Notes: generated by a model from the letters alone, not told the origin. A DNA stretch of 64,000 nucleotides from Streptomyces sp. DG2A-72 (GCF_030499575.1 NZ_JASTLC010000001.1:9944001-10008000), one strand, 5' to 3'; positions 46,650 to 55,989 are shown, counted from the stretch's first letter. A program made the numbers and translations.

Positions 46650-46697
46650 GGCATGGTGGAGGGGCCCGCGTGCCGGCGCGGGCCCCTCCACCATGCC
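46650..46697. terminator. Strong bidirectional terminator hairpin
   Basis: Perfect 21-base arms (46650-46670 and 46677-46697; arm GGCATGGTGGAGGGGCCCGC plus G) with a six-base loop, placed between the convergent protease and small-protein genes. A short T-run follows on the right. This is one of the longest perfect hairpins in the window. Confidence 0.85.
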
Positions 46698-46717
46698 TTT
46701 CCACGGCCCGGACCGGG

Positions 46718-46984
46718 TCACCCTGGCTGAGCGTGCTTCCCCAGCTCCGTGCCCCACGCGTCGAGGATCTCCTGCGTGGTCATCGAGTCCACGTCCGCTG
46801 GCAGTTCCTTGCCGGACTTCTCCAGGTCCGCCTTCCACATCTCGATGTAGTCCGCACGGCTCCTCGCCGGTTCTGTGTGCACGGAGACGGACGTGTCCTC
46901 GGCGAAGGCGGCGTACGCGGCGGCGCCGGCTCCCGCGCACACGGCGGCCAGCAGCACGCCTGCTATCAGGGTCTTCTTCGTCAC
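46718..46984 (-). CDS. Small exported or membrane-anchored hypothetical protein
   Basis: An 88-residue protein. It begins MTKKTLIAGVLLAAVCAGAG and AAAYAAFAEDTSVS, a signal or anchor segment. The hydrophilic remainder (ARSRADYIEMWKADLEKSGK; VDSMTTQEILDAWGTELGK) is helical. No family is recognised. It faces the protease across a strong terminator, so the two are transcribed separately. Confidence 0.65.
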   Translation of the reverse strand: MTKKTLIAGVLLAAVCAGAGAAAYAAFAEDTSVSVHTEPARSRADYIEMWKADLEKSGKELPADVDSMTTQEILDAWGTELGKHAQPG

Positions 46985-47738
46985 ACGGGCAGGCTACCGA
47001 CCCGACCGGAGCCGGACGGTCCTCCTTCGCCTTCCCACACGCAACCCCCTCCGATTCCGCCGAGCCGAGGAATCGCAGGCGGCCACCCGCTCACTGTCTC
47101 CAGCGATGACAGGCGAGGATCGCCGCCCCCCGTCCTTCCTGCCGAATCAACCATGACAGGCACCATGTGACGAACCGGGCTAAGCGGGACTCAGACCCCA
47201 TTGATCGAAGCAAGATCCAATGCGAACTGGCCACGGCGAAGGCGAAAGACCGCGAATCTGCCAACTGGAATGCGACGTGTCCCGTCTCATTAGATCTTGC
47301 AGAGGCGGGGCCGTTGACCTGCGGGGTGACAGGGCGAACCGCGACTTACTGGGGGAATGACAAGGCGTCGCGGAAGACCCGCGGGCGGTGCCGATGGCGC
47401 GTCTCATTGATCACGGCGAGGGCGAAGCTGCCTCGGCAGGGGCTTGTCAGGATGGCGAGACGCTTGACGCCTGGTTTCGCGTTGAAGATGGCAGATTCAT
47501 CGGCAGAGGCCGTAGCAGTAGACGCGTTCAGGAAGGATGTCGCCGCTGAGAATCCTGAAGCTGCCGACGGGCGGTCGACCAATCGATCTCGAACTCATTG
47601 GCCGACAACCACTGCGGGTCGTGCCCCTCCCACTCAGAGATAGTACTCCTGCCGTAGATCGTTATGTGTCCTGTTCTTGGGGCTGCCGCTGGCGGAAACT
47701 CAGGTGGCCTCAGCGCACCATCTGGGTAGAGTCGGGCG
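46985..47738. other. Long gap without a recognised gene
   Basis: About 750 bp in which no frame has convincing protein character. At 47268-47291 the minus strand carries TGAGACGGGACACG, a motif also found at 50402-50416 beside dispersed repeat copy 3, and TCTCATT boxes recur at about 47285 and 47402. It may hold a diverged member of that repeat family. Confidence 0.35.
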
Positions 47739-48245
47739 GTGCTTGAGTTGAAACGGCTGCATGCTGGCCATGCCCCGGCGGTCCTGGCCTTCGAGCTGGC
47801 GAACCGCGCCTACTTCGCGGCCTCGGTCTCCGACCGCGGCGACGAGTTCTACGAACAGTTCGCCGACCGGCACAGCGCCCTGCTGGCTGAGCAAGAGGCC
47901 GGCATCTGCGCCTTCTACGTGCTCGTCGCCGAGGATGGCTCGGTTCTGGGCCGGTTCAACCTGTACGACTTCGAAGACGGCACTGCCGTACTCGGCTACC
48001 GGGTTGCGCAGCACGTCGCCAGCCGCGGCGTGGCGACCGCGACCGTCCTGGAGCTGTGCGGGCTGGCGGCGGCGCGGCACGGGCTGCGCACGCTGCGGGC
48101 GGCCACCTCGCGCGACAACGTCGCGTCCCAGAAGGTGCTAACCAAGGCCGGGTTCGTCCCAGTTGGCCCGGCCGACCCGGCCGACATCGGCGGTAAGCCA
48201 GGCACCTGGTATCAGCGCGACCTGTACTCCAGCGGTATGCCGTGA
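47739..48245 (+). CDS. GNAT-family N-acetyltransferase
   Basis: A 168-residue GNAT enzyme of the RimJ/RimL kind, which acetylates amino groups with acetyl-CoA. It shows the beta4 strand (GSVLGRFNLYDFEDGTAVLG), the acetyl-CoA loop (YRVAQHVASRGVATATV, an R/Q-x-x-G-x-A-type site), ARHGLRTLRAATSRDNVASQ and VLTKAGFVPVGPAD. The start is the GTG at 47739. The gene ends 54 bp before the IS701-type transposase gene. The substrate is unknown. Confidence 0.88.
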   Translation: MLELKRLHAGHAPAVLAFELANRAYFAASVSDRGDEFYEQFADRHSALLAEQEAGICAFYVLVAEDGSVLGRFNLYDFEDGTAVLGYRVAQHVASRGVATATVLELCGLAAARHGLRTLRAATSRDNVASQKVLTKAGFVPVGPADPADIGGKPGTWYQRDLYSSGMP

Positions 48246-48273
48246 TCTTGCTGGTCGACCGGCTGCGGGAAGG

Positions 48274-48330
48274 CTGCGGCCACCGCTGATCATCGGTGTG
48301 TGAAGACTAACGATCTTACGGTGGCCGCAG
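48274..48330 (+). promoter_or_regulatory. Hairpin enclosing the IS701-type transposase start
   Basis: Perfect 12-base arms CTGCGGCCACCG (48274-48285) and CGGTGGCCGCAG (48319-48330) enclose a 33-nt loop that contains the GTG start at 48300. Insertion sequences often use such structures to block translation from outside transcripts. Confidence 0.5.
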
Positions 48331-49616
48331 GTCACAGCCTAGACCCTGCCCGCTGGCAGGAGGCGTTCGAGGTCCTGATGGGCCAGATAGCGGGCCGGTT
48401 CGCGCGGGTGGAGCCCCGGCGCCGGGTACGGGGCTTGGTGCTGGGGCTGTTGTCGGACCTGCCACGCAAGAACTGCTGGTCGATCGCCGAGTGGGCTGGG
48501 GAGGCGAGTCCGGACGGCATGCAGCACCTGCTCGGCCGGGCCAGGTGGGATGCCGACCGCGTGCGTGATGACGTGCGTGAGTACGTGCTGGAGCGGCTGG
48601 GCGGCCACGAGGATGCGGTGCTGGTGGTCGACGAGACCGGGGACGTGAAGAAGGGCACGCACACCGTTGGTGTCCAGCGCCAGTACACCGGCACCGCCGG
48701 GAGGATCGAAAACGCGCAGGTCGCCGTCTACCTCGTCTACGCAGGCCGCCGCGGGCACGCGGCGGTGGACCGGGAGCTGTACATTCCACGCTCCTGGACG
48801 TGCGACCCGGACCGCTGCCGGGCCGCGGGCCTGGCCGACGACACCGTCTTCGCTACCAAACCGGAGCTGGCCGCCCGCATGATCGGCCGGTTTCTGGACG
48901 CCGGGCACCGCGTGAGTTGGGTCGCGGCGGACGAGGTCTACGGCGGCAACCCTAAGCTGCGGTCCGCGCTGGAAGAGCACGGGGTCGGCTACGTGCTCGC
49001 CGTCGCCTGTTCGGCCGAAGTGACCACCGGCGCCGGGAAGTTCCGCGCGGACGCCCTGGCCGCGAGGGTGCCGAAGCGAGCCTGGCAGAAGCTGTCGGCC
49101 GGGGCCGGCGCCAAGGGCCACCGCTTCTACGACTGGGCCGTCATCGACCTGGCCGAACCCCGGCCCGGCTGTCACCGGCTGCTGATCCGCCGCAACCGCA
49201 CCACCGGTGAACTCGCCTATTACCGCTGCTGGTCGCCCGCCCCGGTGCCCCTGACCACCATGGTCCGCGTCGCCGGGTCGAGATGGCGGGTGGAGGAGAC
49301 TTTCCAGGCCGGAAAGGGCCTGGCCGGACTGGACGAGCACCAGGTCCGGCGCTTCACCTCATGGTCCCGCTGGGTCACCCTGGCCATGCTCGCTCACGCC
49401 TTCCTCGCCGTCGTCCGCGCCGACGAACACGCCCGCCATCCCGCCCCGGACGGGCTGATCCCGCTCACCTGCAACGAGATCCAGCGACTGTTCACAGCAT
49501 TCGTCCGGCCCATGCGCGACGTGGCCCACCGGCTCCGCTGGTCCGCCTGGCGACGCCGCCACCAGGCTCGAGCCCAGGCCAGCCATTACCACCGACAAGC
49601 CGCGAATCAGACGTGA
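48300..49616 (+). mobile_element. IS701-type transposase, intact
   Basis: A 438-residue DDE_5/IS701-family transposase. The catalytic acids are visible: Asp in AVLVVDETGDVKKGTHTVGV, Asp in SWVAADEVYGGNPKLR, Glu in WRVEETFQAGKGLAGLDEHQ. The frame is complete, from a GTG inside a hairpin loop to TGA at 49614-49616. A 20-bp imperfect direct repeat brackets the gene: GTGAAGACTAACGATCTTAC at 48298-48320 region and TGAAGATCACGATCTACGG just after the stop. The right end of the element truncates the leftward gene at 49.6 kb. Terminal inverted repeats were not resolved. Confidence 0.9.
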
Positions 49617-49855
49617 AGATCACGATCTACGGCTGGAGTAATAGGCGGTTCCGCGGTCAGACCGTAGACACTCTCGTATTCAGCCAACCGACCGGCACTT
49701 TGGGCTTCTTGCCACTCGACCAGCGAGGCAGCGGCCAAAGCCTTGCTTCCGGGCTCCTGCAACTCGACTTGCCGGATCACGTATCCATCGTTGTCCAGCT
49801 CGAAGTTGAACCAGACGGCTTCCTCGTCCCAGAAGCAACGAACCCAGCGCGTCAC
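49607..49855 (-). pseudogene. Hypothetical protein, C-terminus replaced by the IS701-type end
   Basis: An 82-residue product: MTRWVRCFWDEEAVWFNFEL, DNDGYVIRQVELQEPGSKAL, SLVEWQEAQSAGRLAEYESV. The pattern is a known type of small Streptomyces hypothetical protein, normally longer. After about YGLTAEPP the residues come from the transposon end, and the stop lies within the end of the transposase gene. It overlaps the upstream gene by 4 nt. Confidence 0.6.
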
Positions 49856-50196
49856 TGGTTCACCGCGTCGAAGGGCTCGTCGTGCCAGCGCCCGCCGGCG
49901 GTGCCGTCGTCGTGGATGTGCAGCATGAACTCAGCGACCGGACTGCCGTCGGGAAACGTCATGGTGAGCGCACTGCGGATCTGGGTTAGCAGGCGTCGGC
50001 CCGCTCCCAGTCCTCCTCGTCGACAGCCCGCTCTTGCTCCGCGAAGAGGGGGGCGGAACTCTTCAAAGCCAGGCAGTGTCTCGACTTCGGCGTGAGTCCA
50101 GGGCATGTCGGCGCCGGTCACGGTCAGCTGGCCAATCTCCTGGCCGCCGTGGTGGAGCCGCCAGATACTGCCGGTGGTCAGGTTCGGGTTGGTCAC
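49852..50196 (-). CDS. Hypothetical protein with an internal compensated frameshift
   Basis: A 114-residue product beginning MTNPNLTTGSIWRLHHGGQE and TVTGADMPWTHAEVETLPGF, ending MTFPDGSPVAEFMLHIHDDG and WHDEPFDAVNQ. The central part (PPLRGARAGCRRGGLGAGRR) is Arg/Gly-rich. In the shifted frame the same bases read LFAEQERAVDEEDWERADA, a much more natural helix, so two opposite indels (one in a C-run near 50050) probably bracket it. The family is unknown. It is paired with the truncated gene downstream. Confidence 0.55.
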   Translation of the reverse strand: MTNPNLTTGSIWRLHHGGQEIGQLTVTGADMPWTHAEVETLPGFEEFRPPLRGARAGCRRGGLGAGRRLLTQIRSALTMTFPDGSPVAEFMLHIHDDGTAGGRWHDEPFDAVNQ

Positions 50197-50429
50197 ATCC
50201 CCATGATGGCGATCACCACTGACAGGCGGGGAGTGAGATCATCGCACCTTCTCGATTATGGGCACGACCATCTCGCGCAGCGGAAGTGAGACAGGCCACC
50301 TGCACCGAGACAAGAGAGCGGGACACCGTCTCACTTAAACCCGTTCCGGCGCCCTGCATCGCAAGATCCGCGCACAGACCAGTGCGACAAGCCGCGGTTC
50401 GCTGAGACGGGACACGACGGGACAGAAAT

Positions 50430-50625
50430 TCGTCTCACTGATATGTCCTTTGGGTCGGACAGGGGCCACCGTCAATGAGAAAGGGACACCCAAAATGCGA
50501 ACCTACAACTGGGCTGTAGGTTCCCATTCGGAGTGTCCCATTCCGGTGCAGTGACCAGGGATTTGTCGGCTTGTCTCATTCGTGGGTCACAGGACTCTGT
50601 CTCACGATCTTGGCCCTTGAGCTCC
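50430..50625. repeat. Dispersed hairpin repeat, copy 3
   Basis: Closely resembles 41905-42110. The hairpin arms are GGGACACCCAAAATGCGAAC-CTACA and TGTAGGTTCCCATTCGGAGT-GTCCC around a 7-nt loop, followed by TCTCATTCGTGGGTCACA and GTCTCACGATCTTGGCCC. Additional GTCTCAC and GACGGGACA boxes lie just to the left (50320-50440). Confidence 0.75.
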
Positions 50626-50871
50626 GGCTTCAAGCTGCTGGGAGAGTTCAGCGCCACTGCCCTCCTCCAGCCCTACCAGGAGAGACTCCAGGCACGGAAC
50701 TGGTCGACCCGCACCGGATAGCCGAGACCGGTACGCGGGAGCGATTGACTTGGTCGCCTCGCTACATTCGATCTTCACGGACGGGGACCGTTTCGGGACG
50801 CCTCGGTGGGCCCCGCCGGAAAACAACGAAGTAGCCCCTGACCTGTCCCGTTGCCTGGAGCTGGTGGCTCG

Positions 50872-50967
50872 TTGGGCACGCGGGTGTTCTCCGATGAGGA
50901 GTTGGAGGCGCTGCGGTCGTTTCCGGCGATCGGCAAGGACGAGCTGATCCGCTACTTCAATCTCAGT
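50872..50967 (+). pseudogene. Possible N-terminal fragment of a Tn3-type transposase (DUF4158)
   Basis: The frame reads GTRVFSDEELEALRSFPAIG and KDELIRYFNLS, which resembles the first helix pair of a DUF4158-type Tn3 transposase. It then loses similarity. Only about 32 residues support this call. Confidence 0.3.
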
Positions 50968-51205
50968 TTCACAGCGAGCTGTTGGACACGCCGTGCCTCC
51001 GTGGCGTGCCGACTCCCGGAATGCGCCGCCTGCTCGGAGGTGTCCGCAAACCGGAAGGTGTGGTCCGCGTCTCACCCGAGTGCGGGGTGTCACATTTGTC
51101 GCCGCCGGGCTCCTCCTAGTTGACAAGACCAGCCTGGACGACGACAGCGTGCGCACTCTCCAGCCCACCCACCAACAGAGTCGTCCGCAGAAGAGAGGAC
51201 CTCAA

Positions 51206-51352
51206 GTGAAGCTCGTCATATTCGGAGCGAACGGACCGACCGGACGGCAGGCCACCGAGCAGGCGATCGCCGAGGGGCACACGGTCACCGCTGTCACGCG
51301 CCGCCCCGAGGAGTTCCCGCTGAGCCACGGAGACCGCTGGGTGAACCAGTGA
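51206..51352 (+). pseudogene. N-terminal fragment of an NAD(P)-binding protein
   Basis: From a GTG at 51206 with GAGAGGA upstream: KLVIFGANGPTGRQATEQAI, then AEGHTVTAVTRRPEEF. This is the first beta-alpha-beta of an NmrA/SDR-like NAD(P)-binding domain (GxxGxxG). After residue 40 the similarity is lost and a stop follows at residue 49, so only a remnant remains. Confidence 0.6.
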
Positions 51353-51542
51353 GGGAGGAACCCGGTGGAGGTGGTTCCGACCGGGGCGACACCTCTGCCC
51401 GAAAGAACCTCTCCCTGCGGTCATTTGACCGCCAGAGTCAAGATCAGAGGCGGTGACGGCGGGGAGCCGTTCGGATCGTCCCCTGCTGTGTGCACCTCTG
51501 CGCCCCCTCGGTCTCCTGCACCCCCTGTCTCCCTGCGATTAG

Positions 51543-53597
51543 ATGATCGTGCTGACGGTAGGAATGACGGTGCTTGGGGAAGGGCCACCGGCGGCGGAGG
51601 GATGGTCTTCGGCAGTGCGCGTGAGACTGCGGGAGCGGTTGCGGTACTGGTTCGACAGGACGATGGACCGGGGGACGCAAGCCTTGATCGGCTGGCTGGG
51701 CATGGCCTCCGTCGTGTTGATCGTCCTGGTGACGTCTTTGGTGGTTCTGTTCACCGACGAGGGCACCGAGAGGAACGGCGGCTGGCTGGGCGTGGCCTGG
51801 ATGAGCCTGCTGCGTACGCTCGATCCCGGCACGATGGGCGGGGATACGGGAGGTCGGCTGTTCCTCGGCCTCATGCTGGCCGCGACCGTCGGCGGGATCT
51901 TCATCGTCAGCGCACTCATCAGTGTGCTGACCGCCGGCCTGGAGGCCCGGATCCACGAACTGCGACGGGGCAAGTCCCGGCTGATCGAGCGCGGGCACAC
52001 GGTCGTGCTCGGCTGGTCGGAGCAAGTCTTCACGGTGATCGCGGAGTTGGTCGAGGCCAACCAGAGTGAGCGGCGTTCGTGTGTCGTGATCCTCACCGAG
52101 CGGGACAAGGTCGAGATGGAGGACGAGATCCGCAGAAGGATCCCGGACACCGGACACACGCGGGTGATCTGCCGCTGCGGCAGCCCACTTCAGCGGGCGG
52201 ATCTGGAACTGGTGAGTCTGGACGCGGCCAAGTCCATCATGGTGCTGCCGTCCGTCGGGGACGACGGGGACACCGATGTCATCAAGACCCTGCTACTCCT
52301 GAACAACCGGTCCTGGAGCGGCCCGCGCCCGAACATCGTTGCGGCTGTGCGCAGGTCACCCAATCTGGCGGCGGCCCGCCTCGCGGCCGGCGAGGAGGCC
52401 CTGGTGATCGACGTCGATGACGTCGCCGTGCGCCTCATCGTGCAGTCGCACCGGCAGACGGGCCTGTCCACCGTCTTCAACGAGATGCTCAGCTTCGTCG
52501 GCAACGAGTTGTATCCCTACCCCGTAACCGGGCTGGCCGGCGCCACGTACGGGGAGGCGCTCAACAGATTCGACCTCGGCATCCCGGTCGGCCTGCGCAG
52601 GAAGGACGGTGAGTCCCTGGTCAACCCGCCGATGAACACGGTCATCGCCCGCGATGACGAGGTGCTCGTCCTGGCCGAGGACGACCTGCTCATCCGGCCG
52701 GCAGCCGCCCGGCCCACGATTGTCGGCTCGGCGATCACCTCCGCCCCCGGCCGGCCTCCGACACCCGACCACACACTCATGATCGGCTGGAACTCCCGCT
52801 CGGCAAAGATCATCACACTGCTCGACTGCCTGGTCGAACCTGAATCGCTGATCGACATCGCGGCCACTCAACGCCCCGAGAACAATCTCCAGGAGCACTT
52901 GGAGAACCTCACCGTGGGCTACAAACCCTGCGAACCCACCCTCCGGCCATCGCTGGAGTCTCTGGGACTGGACGGCTACCGCAACATCATCGTCCTGACC
53001 GATGACGACATCGACCCCGAATCGGCCGATGCCCACACGTTGGTGACGCTGCTTCACCTCCGCGACATCGCCATCCGGTACGGCAGTGCGTACTCGATCG
53101 TCACCGAGATGAACAACGACGCCAACCGCGAGATCGCCCAGGTCACCAAGGCGGACGACTTCATCGTCAGCACCAAGATAATCAGCCTCCTGCTGACCCA
53201 ACTCGTCGAGGACCGCCACCTCCACGCCGTATTCACCGATCTCTTCGATCCTGCGGGATCGGAGATCTACCTCAAGCCGGCCACCAACTACCTTCTTCCG
53301 GAAACACCGGCGAACTTCGCCACCGTCATCGAGGCGGCCCGGCAGCAGGGAGAGACAGCCATCGGCTACCGGATCGCCCGGCACAGCGACGAACCTCCGA
53401 CCTACGGCATCTTCCTCAATCCCGCCAAGACCGCGCCGCTGACCCTGAGCGAGGACGACGCCATCGTGGTACTCGCCGAGAACGGCCGCCCGGCCGTCAC
53501 CATGCCCTCGGCCAGAGACGGACACGGCACGGGCGGCGCGGAGGCGGTATCGCCGTTCAGTTCCGGCCGCGGTCCGTCCGCACAGGGCCCGTCTTGA
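51543..53597 (+). CDS. CASTOR/POLLUX-like ion channel protein
   Basis: A 684-residue protein with two membrane segments (WLGMASVVLIVLVTSLVVLF; LFLGLMLAATVGGIFIVSAL) separated by a loop containing MSLLRTLDPGTMGGDTGG, which occupies the pore/filter position. Two TrkA-like nucleotide-binding regions follow (IERGHTVVLGWSEQVFTVIA; DHTLMIGWNSRSAKIITLLD) and a TrkA-C-like end. The layout fits the CASTOR/POLLUX-related cation channels (PF06241 type). The start is uncertain; ATG 51564 is an alternative and neither has a strong ribosome-binding site. A role in ion homeostasis is likely (inference). Confidence 0.85.
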   Translation: MIVLTVGMTVLGEGPPAAEGWSSAVRVRLRERLRYWFDRTMDRGTQALIGWLGMASVVLIVLVTSLVVLFTDEGTERNGGWLGVAWMSLLRTLDPGTMGGDTGGRLFLGLMLAATVGGIFIVSALISVLTAGLEARIHELRRGKSRLIERGHTVVLGWSEQVFTVIAELVEANQSERRSCVVILTERDKVEMEDEIRRRIPDTGHTRVICRCGSPLQRADLELVSLDAAKSIMVLPSVGDDGDTDVIKTLLLLNNRSWSGPRPNIVAAVRRSPNLAAARLAAGEEALVIDVDDVAVRLIVQSHRQTGLSTVFNEMLSFVGNELYPYPVTGLAGATYGEALNRFDLGIPVGLRRKDGESLVNPPMNTVIARDDEVLVLAEDDLLIRPAAARPTIVGSAITSAPGRPPTPDHTLMIGWNSRSAKIITLLDCLVEPESLIDIAATQRPENNLQEHLENLTVGYKPCEPTLRPSLESLGLDGYRNIIVLTDDDIDPESADAHTLVTLLHLRDIAIRYGSAYSIVTEMNNDANREIAQVTKADDFIVSTKIISLLLTQLVEDRHLHAVFTDLFDPAGSEIYLKPATNYLLPETPANFATVIEAARQQGETAIGYRIARHSDEPPTYGIFLNPAKTAPLTLSEDDAIVVLAENGRPAVTMPSARDGHGTGGAEAVSPFSSGRGPSAQGPS

Positions 53598-53740
53598 ATG
53601 CCCAGGGCATCTTGGGCTCCGTGCTGCCAGGATGGTCCTGCGTCAAAGTCCGGCGCTGTCTGAGCGACCTCGGCTGCGGAGATGGGTGAATCGTGACGTT
53701 TTGCCTTTTGCTCCGGCGTTGCAGAGGTCATATCCAGGCC

Positions 53741-54208
53741 ATGCAGACGCGATCAGACTTCCGCATCATCCGCTTCAACGAACGTCTCGGAGACCGCAGG
53801 CCCCCCAGTAATTTCAACCCTGGGTCGTCTCACTATGCCGGGCAGGAGACGTCCGAGAAGCGATTCGAGGTGGACCGGGAGCCCGTCGGGGACGGGTATC
53901 TGGTGATCCAGGTGTACGGGGTGGACTTCCGCACACACCGCGTCCTGGTGAACGGCGAGGACCTTCCGCAATTCGACATTGCCAGTCAGCAGCCGGGAAG
54001 GCCCGTCTGGGAGACCTGGCTGGACCCGATCGAAGAAGGCATCCTGCGGAGGGGGCGGAACACGATCCGGATCATGCACGGCTCGACACCCCAGCCAGAC
54101 AACTTCATCGTCGGGAACGTCGTCGTCCACTGGCGCGAGGAGGTCGACGGCTCCGGAGGCGACGGGTACGACAGGTACCGCAACCGCGACGATCACGGCG
54201 ACTACTGA
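53741..54208 (+). CDS. Hypothetical beta-rich protein
   Basis: About 155 residues from the ATG at 53741 (MQTRSDFRIIRFNERLGDRR). The body alternates short strands (YLVIQVYGVDFRTHRVLVNG; GILRRGRNTIRIMHGSTPQP; NFIVGNVVVHWREEVDG), which suggests a jelly-roll or galactose-binding-like sandwich. The tail is polar and Asp/Arg-rich. There is no signal peptide. I cannot assign a function. An in-frame earlier start at 53693 gives unlikely Cys/Leu-rich residues. Confidence 0.6.
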   Translation: MQTRSDFRIIRFNERLGDRRPPSNFNPGSSHYAGQETSEKRFEVDREPVGDGYLVIQVYGVDFRTHRVLVNGEDLPQFDIASQQPGRPVWETWLDPIEEGILRRGRNTIRIMHGSTPQPDNFIVGNVVVHWREEVDGSGGDGYDRYRNRDDHGDY

Positions 54209-54404
54209 CCCACCGCCGAAGCCCGGGGCATCCGACGGGAGCTGCCGCCGAGCCGAGGCACATGCGCGTACGGCTGTTGGCCCCGCCGGATCAGGCCAGG
54301 TCGATCCCATGGACGGCGTGGAGCATCGCTCGTTGCTGCGGGCGGCTGAAGGTGATCTCGGCTCGGCCGGTCTGGAGGATGCCCATGTCGGGCAGATCGG
54401 TACC

Positions 54405-55628
54405 CTAGGCGGCGATGCGGTCGGCGGTGTAGACACCGGTGTTCAGCAGGGCCAGGCCGTGCGCGGCGGTGTCGGCAGGGAGCAGGACGTCGAGCCATAG
54501 CCTGGACGGTGTGCAGGTCGAGTCGGCCACGTGCCATTGCCGCCACGCCTGGCCGGGGTGGGGAAGACGGAGGGGTATCGGGGGGTAGGAGCGGTCGCTG
54601 GTGGGGCGTAGGACGTTGCCGGAGATCGCGGTGATCAGCCAGTCTTGGCCGTCCTTGTGGCAGGCGGAGATGACGTCGGTCAGCACGATCGCGGCATCGG
54701 CGAACACGAACCGGCCAGGCTCCAGGACGAGCCGGTAGCCTCGCGGCACGGTGCGCAGTGCGTCATGGGCAGCGTCGGCGAAGTGCTCGCAGAAAGAGCC
54801 CGCCCGCTCCAGCATATTGCGCGCCTCCAGTCCGCCGCCCAGGTTGATGACCCTCAAACGGGTTCCGTGCGCGGTCGCGAACGCGGCCGCGAGGTCTCCC
54901 ATCCGCTCGGCGAGTGCGGCGAATTGCTCGACATGGGTGCATCTGCACAGCTGGTGGGCGTGGAGGCCGGCCAGGTCCAGGTGCGGTGAGACTGCCGCCC
55001 GCTCCAGCAGCGCGTACGCTTCGTGCGGAGTGGAGCCCAGTTTGGAACGATCGGAGAAGAAGTCGTCCGCGGGCAGCGGATTGACCCGGATCGCCACCGT
55101 AGTCCGCACACCCAGGCGCCGCGCATGCCACTCAGTACGCTCCAGCTCTTCTGCACCATGCACCCCGAGCAGCACCTCCGGCGCGGCCAGCAGTCGCTGG
55201 AGGTGACCAGTGGGCCGGGCGACGCTGTCGGCGATGATCCGCCGACTGGTGAAGCCCAGGCGGTGGGCCAGCCGCCATTCGAGATCGCTCATGATCTCGA
55301 TGCCGGCTCCGGCCGCCCGCAGGGCGTGGAGCACTCCCGGCACGTAACAGGCTTTGAGCGCGCAGTGCACGGAGACGTCGAAGTGCAGGGCGAACGCCGT
55401 GCGCAGTGCGTAATAGTTGTCGACCGCGCGGCGTGGCAGGTACAGCAGCAGCGGATGCCTGCCGTTCCACAGCCGAGCCACCGGCACCCCGTCGATGAAC
55501 AGGTCCTGGCGGTCGCATCCGAGGTAGGGAAGCAGCCGCCCAATCTGCCCGATCTCACGCTGTGAGAACGTTTCGGGCCCGGTGCGGGCCAACGACCGCG
55601 ACACACCCGCCACAACAGTGCCTCGCAT
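54405..55628 (-). CDS. Type III PLP-dependent decarboxylase, probably cut short by TAG
   Basis: A 407-residue fold-type III decarboxylase (ornithine/diaminopimelate/lysine group). It has the PLP Lys in VSVHCALKACYVPGVLHAL, SDLEWRLAHRLGFTSRRII, LAGLHAHQLCRCTHVEQFAA, the phosphate-binding GGGLE in LRVINLGGGLEARN, and the C-terminal LVLEPGRFVFADAAIV. The frame ends NTGVYTADRIAA-TAG, but it stays open for 37 more codons (GTDLPDMGILQTGRAEITFS...) to TGA at 54291. The TAG at 54405-54407 therefore probably truncates the last helix and strand. The start at 55628 is not firmly set. The substrate is unknown. Confidence 0.75.
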   Translation of the reverse strand: MRGTVVAGVSRSLARTGPETFSQREIGQIGRLLPYLGCDRQDLFIDGVPVARLWNGRHPLLLYLPRRAVDNYYALRTAFALHFDVSVHCALKACYVPGVLHALRAAGAGIEIMSDLEWRLAHRLGFTSRRIIADSVARPTGHLQRLLAAPEVLLGVHGAEELERTEWHARRLGVRTTVAIRVNPLPADDFFSDRSKLGSTPHEAYALLERAAVSPHLDLAGLHAHQLCRCTHVEQFAALAERMGDLAAAFATAHGTRLRVINLGGGLEARNMLERAGSFCEHFADAAHDALRTVPRGYRLVLEPGRFVFADAAIVLTDVISACHKDGQDWLITAISGNVLRPTSDRSYPPIPLRLPHPGQAWRQWHVADSTCTPSRLWLDVLLPADTAAHGLALLNTGVYTADRIAA

Positions 55629-55989
55629 CCTGCTGGTTCAGCTGTTGACCGCCCTGGCCAGGGCTTGCACAGCCCTCGGTCTGCTTAAGGGGCACACGCG
55701 CGCCCGCACCTCGCATTCCGGGGGCGTGTGCGGTCTGAGCGTCCCCGGACGTGCCTGTCGCTTTGTGCTGACCTGTCGGTGTCACCTGCCGACTGACGCA
55801 TGTGTCCTCTGAACAGCCCGTTTGACAGGGGAGGGGGCGTGAGGGGCGCACTTCAGTGTGAGCGGCACCCTCGCGCGCCACTCAAGCCAATTACTCACCG
55901 TGACAGATTGCTGATAGTTCTGTGCACAGAACGTGACGACCCTGATGGTCGATGCGTCGATCGCTCGTGCGAGTAGGAAGAGGTATGTG
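55629..55989. other. Divergent promoter region upstream of the encapsulin operon
   Basis: This interval separates the leftward decarboxylase from the rightward encapsulin operon. It holds the 16-bp palindrome described separately and must contain both promoters. No gene is seen. Confidence 0.5.
55917..55932. promoter_or_regulatory. Perfect 16-bp palindrome, candidate operator
   Basis: GTTCTGTGCACAGAAC is a perfect palindrome 57 bp before the encapsulin start. The TGTG-CACA core resembles Crp/Fnr-type half-sites. Its position suits a regulator acting on the 2-methylisoborneol operon promoter. Confidence 0.55.

Noticed and set aside
47167..47643. Rightward frame MTNRAKRDSDPIDRSK... as a gene
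   Set aside because: No family pattern, unusual composition, and overlapping repeat-like GTCTCATT boxes.
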